NCBI GenBank assembly: GCA_902464035.1
Contig: CABQHT010000041.1
Span: 1-17,391, forward strand
Length of the DNA stretch: 17,391 bases
From: an uncultured Collinsella sp.
GTDB taxonomy: Bacteria > Actinomycetota > Coriobacteriia > Coriobacteriales > Coriobacteriaceae
Direction of reading: 5' to 3'
A model generated the notes under the pieces. The model had not been told where the DNA came from, made no database searches, and saw nothing but the letters and a program-made list of their open reading frames with translations. Position numbers and translations under genes: made by a program. Below are positions 14,556 through 17,391 of this stretch, in pieces; position 1 is the stretch's first letter, and every line of letters starts with the position of its first letter.

Positions 14556-15338
14556 ATGACACCGCAGTTATTTGACGCGCATTGCCACCTTGATTTAATG
14601 GCTCGCCCGGACGCCGTTGCCGATGAGGCGACGACGCTGGGCCTGAGTCTATTTGACTGCGGCGTCGATCCGCGCGACTTTGCGCGCGCCAAGAAGCGCG
14701 CTTGCAACCGTTCAAATATCTTTGCCGGAATCGGTCTCCATCCCTGGTGGCTTGCCGACGGGCGATGCGAAACCGCCGTAATCAATCTGCTTTGCGAGGT
14801 CGCTGCGCAAGAGCGCTTAATTGGCGAGGTTGGACTCGACTTTTCCGCGCGCTTTGCCGGAAGCGAGCCGCTACAAATACAGGCATTTGACCGGCTCTGC
14901 GATGCACTCGTGCAGCACCCTCTCGCCGGGCGCGTGATATCAATTCACGCTGTTCGTTCGGCAGGAACCGTACTGGACGCCCTTGAGTCATATGGATTAC
15001 TCACCCTAAGCCCCAACTCCCCCGCCATCATCTTCCACTGGTTTAGCGGCACCTCGAACGAGTTCGTCCGCGCGCGAAACGCAGGCTGCTATTTTTCCGT
15101 GAACGAGCGGATGCTCGCTACCAAGCGCGGTCGTGAATACGCCCGACAGATCCCACTCGACCGTCTGCTGCTCGAAACCGACGCTCCAGCCGAACCGCAA
15201 GCAGATGCAAGCGCGCGACAGCTCATCACATCGCTAAAAAGCGCCTCCCTGCACATCGCCGAACTTAAAAACTGCGTCGTGGAGAGCGCCGAATCGATCG
15301 TTTTGGAAAATTCGCGCTTCATATTTGACTTCCGCTGA
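14556..15338 (+). CDS. TatD-family metal-dependent hydrolase (DNase)
   Basis: A 260-residue TIM-barrel amidohydrolase-like protein. Metal ligands of the TatD family are visible: His9 and His11 in FDAHCHLD, Glu91 in IGEVGLDF, His131 in ISIHA, His161 in IFHWFSG, and Asp209 in LLLETDAP. TatD proteins are Mg-dependent 3'-5' exonucleases or related hydrolases acting on DNA or RNA. The sequence is rather diverged (SLFDCGVDPRDF instead of the usual VGxD), and the C-terminal region is short, so TatD-like is safer than a specific name. The start has GAGG about 9 nt upstream. Co-transcribed with tcdA. Confidence 0.88.
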   Translation: MTPQLFDAHCHLDLMARPDAVADEATTLGLSLFDCGVDPRDFARAKKRACNRSNIFAGIGLHPWWLADGRCETAVINLLCEVAAQERLIGEVGLDFSARFAGSEPLQIQAFDRLCDALVQHPLAGRVISIHAVRSAGTVLDALESYGLLTLSPNSPAIIFHWFSGTSNEFVRARNAGCYFSVNERMLATKRGREYARQIPLDRLLLETDAPAEPQADASARQLITSLKSASLHIAELKNCVVESAESIVLENSRFIFDFR

Positions 15339-15345
15339 CCCCGGT

Positions 15346-15570
15346 GGGCAAAAAACACCAAATATGAGTACTGCTGCAAAGCTAGTAGCATTATATTGTG
15401 ACAAAAGAACGCCTTGATAATGTACAGCTGTTCATTATCAAGGCGTTTTAGCATGGCTAAAGCCATATTTAACAGGTTATAATCGCCCCCAGGCGCTCAA
15501 CCAGGGCCTTAAAAGCATAATTTCCCTGTTACTAAATTAGTGACAGTACTCATATTTGGCATTTTTGTCC
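15346..15570. mobile_element. Inverted-repeat-bounded noncoding element (MITE-like)
   Basis: Imperfect terminal inverted repeats of about 27 bp (15346-15373 and 15544-15570) share the identical 16-bp core CCAAATATGAGTACTG. Between them lie a small TGCTGC/GTAGCA stem, a bidirectional terminator (15408-15447), an ATGGCT/AGCCAT hairpin (15453-15466) and a near-palindrome at 15526-15546. There is no ORF. No clear target-site duplication is visible. It fills most of the 263-bp gap between convergent tatD and HAD genes. It could be a non-autonomous transposon, a structured RNA or a repeat specific to the lineage. Confidence 0.55.
15408..15447. terminator. Bidirectional rho-independent terminator
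   Basis: A perfect 15-bp stem, AACGCCTTGATAATG (15408-15422) with CATTATCAAGGCGTT (15433-15447), has a 10-nt loop. On plus it is followed by TTTAGC after the stem's TT, and on minus by CTTTTGTC. It can end tatD on plus and the HAD gene on minus. Confidence 0.88.
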
Positions 15571-15601
15571 ACGAACCCCTAAAGAGCCTCCAACAGACCC
15601 C

Positions 15602-16261
15602 CTAAGAAAGCTCAAGCAGCTCCGGCAGCTGGTCGATAATCTTGTCCGCGGCATCTTGGCTAAAGCCAAAGCGCTCCTCGCGCTTGGCAATAACTGTCAG
15701 GCCGGCTCGCTTGCCAGCGGTGATGCCAGGCACCGAATCCTCAACGCAGCAGCAGCGATTCGCGGGCAGCCTCAGCAGGTCCAGCGCATGCAGGTAGATG
15801 TCGGGCTCGGGCTTGCTCTCCTTAAACTGCTCGCCACTCACCACATACTCAAAGGCATCCGACAGCCCGCACGCATTGAGTACTTCCTCGATGCTATCCA
15901 TGGGCGACGAGCTGGCAAGCGCCACGCGAACGCCACGGCGCGGCAGCTCTCGAATCGTATCCACGGCGCCTGGGTTAATCAAAGCCTGATAGTCGCGCGG
16001 ACGTTTATGCGCCCACTCATCCCAACGGGCCAACGCTTCCTCGCCAGTAAAATGCCCCTTACCGGCACGCTCAAACCAATCGACCAGCATGCGGAGAAAG
16101 AACTGATGCGAGGTACCGACCTGCCTGTTCAGCTCCTCTTGGGTTAGGTTAAGCCCAAGCTCCTTGGCAAACGCGGCAGTCTCGCCCAGGTAGTAATACT
16201 CGGTATCGACAATGACGCCGTCCATGTCAAAGATAACGGCGTCGAACGGAAATGCGGACAC
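15602..16261 (-). CDS. HAD-superfamily phosphatase, beta-phosphoglucomutase-like (subfamily IA)
   Basis: A 219-residue HAD enzyme. Motif I FDMDGVIVDTE has the nucleophile Asp12 and the acid/base Asp14. The cap follows (YYYLGETAAFAKELG). Motif II is VALASSSP, motif III has Lys in KESKPEPD, and motif IV is VEDSVPGI. This order is typical of sugar-phosphate phosphatases and phosphoglucomutases; the substrate is unknown. I chose the GTG start at 16261 because GGGAGG stands 5 nt upstream and the N-terminus then matches the family. A frame to 16309 would read through a terminator-like hairpin. It follows the Cof-type gene on the same strand, separated by 64 bp containing that hairpin. Confidence 0.9.
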   Translation of the reverse strand: MSAFPFDAVIFDMDGVIVDTEYYYLGETAAFAKELGLNLTQEELNRQVGTSHQFFLRMLVDWFERAGKGHFTGEEALARWDEWAHKRPRDYQALINPGAVDTIRELPRRGVRVALASSSPMDSIEEVLNACGLSDAFEYVVSGEQFKESKPEPDIYLHALDLLRLPANRCCCVEDSVPGITAGKRAGLTVIAKREERFGFSQDAADKIIDQLPELLELS

Positions 16262-16276
16262 GGCACCCTCCCTAAC

Positions 16277-16302
16277 AAAAGGGCGCCCGCAAGCAGGCGC
16301 CC
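16277..16302 (-). terminator. Terminator-like hairpin between the two HAD genes
   Basis: On the minus strand GGGCGCC and GGCGCCC (16281-16287 with 16296-16302) form a 7-bp stem with an 8-nt loop, followed by TTTTGTTA. It begins 23 nt past the Cof-type gene's stop and ends 19 nt before the GTG start of the next gene, so that gene depends on read-through or a promoter further up. Confidence 0.7.
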
Positions 16303-16325
16303 AAACCATGCATTAATCGGCGATT

Positions 16326-17168
16326 CTAACCCAGCAGCTTATCCAGCGCCACTGCAATACCGTCTTCGTTGTTATTGGCGGTTACCATCTGGGCAACTGC
16401 CTTAACCTCATCGACGGCGTTGCCCATGGCAACACCGGTGCCGGCCCACTCAATCATGGACTTGTCGTTCTGGCCGTCGCCAAACGAGACGACCTCGCTG
16501 GCATCGATACCGAGCTTGGGCAGGGCACCCTCGAGCGCACGGGCTTTGTCGATACCGGGCGCCGTGTACTCAAAGTACCAGTCGGCCGTAAACATGCCCG
16601 AAAGCGTCTGGGTAAAGGGCACATACATCTCCTCGTAATGCGCCTGCAGGTAGGTCGGATCACCCGCCGTCAGCAGCTTGTCCACGGGATAAGTGTCCAC
16701 GACCTCATGCAAGCTCTCGACCTCGCGAATCTTAAGATCGCACGCATCGCGCTCGTATTTGACGATGTTTTTCTGCGAACCGTCCGGCAGCGTAATCATG
16801 CAGCGGTACGAGTCCTCGACGTGCAAATCGCGACCGAGCGAAATCATAGGGATCACGTCATAGTTTTGCAGATGATCAATCAGACGGTGCAGTTCGTCAG
16901 CCGGCATAGCCTGGTCAAAAAGGACATCATCGGTCTGAGCGTCGACCACGTGCGCGCCATTAAAGGCAACTAGCAGACCGTCATGGTTTTGAAGGTCGAG
17001 CTCCTGCGCCAAGGCGTGCAACCCCCATGCGGGACGGCCCGAAGCCAAGATGAGCTTAATGCCCGACTCCTGCGCCGCGAGCAGCTTCTCGCGCGTACGC
17101 GGGCCGATGACCTTTTGGTCGTTGGTGAGCGTACCGTCGATATCCATTGCGATGGCTTTGATTGCCAT
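16326..17168 (-). CDS. Cof-type HAD-IIB hydrolase
   Basis: A 280-residue phosphatase of the Cof/YidA group. Motif I is AMDIDGTLTND (Asp9, Asp11), and motif II is LILASGRPAWG. A large C2 cap occupies the middle, with YPVDKLL and the conserved lysine in GIDKARAL. Motif IV is SFGDGQNDKSMIEWAG, followed by VAMGNAVDEVKAVA and a C-terminal ANNNEDGIAVAL, all classic for the family. These enzymes dephosphorylate sugar phosphates, FMN or pyridoxal phosphate; the substrate is not assignable. I chose the ATG at 17168, with GGGAGG 5 nt upstream; the upstream extension to 17336 is not homologous. Confident in family. Confidence 0.95.
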   Translation of the reverse strand: MAIKAIAMDIDGTLTNDQKVIGPRTREKLLAAQESGIKLILASGRPAWGLHALAQELDLQNHDGLLVAFNGAHVVDAQTDDVLFDQAMPADELHRLIDHLQNYDVIPMISLGRDLHVEDSYRCMITLPDGSQKNIVKYERDACDLKIREVESLHEVVDTYPVDKLLTAGDPTYLQAHYEEMYVPFTQTLSGMFTADWYFEYTAPGIDKARALEGALPKLGIDASEVVSFGDGQNDKSMIEWAGTGVAMGNAVDEVKAVAQMVTANNNEDGIAVALDKLLG

Positions 17169-17391
17169 ATATGCCTCCCTGTCATTGAACAACCTTGTCT
17201 GAGCCATCATACAGAACACCCACGGCGGCGCTGTTTGCAACGGGAAAAATGTCATATTGTCCCAAACATGAACGGCGCGCCTTCGACGATTGCGATGCCC
17301 GTCGAGGCGCCTCCCGATACATTCCATCCTATCCAAATCAAAACCACCCCTAAAAGGGGTGGTTTGCTCTTAGGGTATAACCCTTGGGTTT
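17169..17391. other. Intergenic region with three inverted repeats
   Basis: This holds no visible gene. It contains an imperfect 11-12 bp stem (17274-17288 with 17300-17311), an 11-bp stem with an AAA loop (17341-17351 with 17355-17365), and the small inverted repeat AGGGT-ATA-ACCCT (17372-17384). The second could be a terminator of a gene beyond the window on minus (followed by TTGATTT). No confident promoter for the Cof-type gene is seen. Confidence 0.5.

Overview
The window looks like chromosomal DNA from a GC-rich gut actinobacterium of the class Coriobacteriia, most likely Collinsella or a close relative. This is inferred from protein style, strong GGAGG ribosome binding sites, GC-rich wobble positions and repeat style, because there is no rRNA gene to confirm it. 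I see no prophage, insertion sequence transposase, tRNA, rRNA or CRISPR array. Most genes are ordinary housekeeping genes; the unusual material is in the spaces between them.

Layout. From 1 to about 7010 the genes run leftward on the minus strand: nadE (glutamine-dependent NAD synthase), a PLP aminotransferase, ldh (L-lactate dehydrogenase), a DUF2974 alpha/beta hydrolase and an NdpA/YejK-type nucleoid protein. A two-gene DUF4160 module follows, also on minus (7136-7715). Two plus-strand genes of unknown function come next: a two-helix membrane protein with a Ser/Thr/Asn tail, and a protein with a LOTUS-like N-terminus and a long acidic, Pro-rich linker. Then ettA (ABC-F translation factor) and an sdpR/sdpI-like pair lie on minus. 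Divergent from sdpRI is a 28-residue hydrophobic peptide gene that is absent from ordinary ORF lists. It is followed on plus by tcdA (t6A dehydratase) and a tatD-family hydrolase. Two HAD phosphatases on minus close the window.

Most interesting signals. (1) The 28-aa gene at 13456-13542 sits in a predicted transcript whose 5' end (13411-13432) is complementary to its 3' part (13594-13604 and 13623-13634). This is the architecture of type I toxin mRNAs, and a -10 box is placed so that transcription would start at the paired arm. (2) Two copies of a roughly 120-nt structured repeat (1-109 on minus, cut by the window edge, and 10286-10405 on plus) share long invariant blocks. Their outer and apical stems differ in sequence; the apical stem visibly keeps its pairing. 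Each lies just past the terminator of a gene on its own strand. (3) A roughly 225-bp element with terminal inverted repeats lies between the convergent tatD and HAD genes and carries a bidirectional terminator. (4) Terminator-like or stable hairpins lie immediately before the ribosome binding sites of the aminotransferase, HAD and ldh genes, suggesting read-through, attenuation or stabilised leaders.

How the genes fit together. nadE, the aminotransferase and ldh serve NAD supply, amino-acid metabolism and fermentative NADH re-oxidation. ettA and tcdA act on translation (ribosome gating and tRNA A37 modification). The sdpRI-like pair is an immunity/repressor module without its toxin-maturation genes, next to a tiny membrane peptide. 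Whether that pairing is functional is open.
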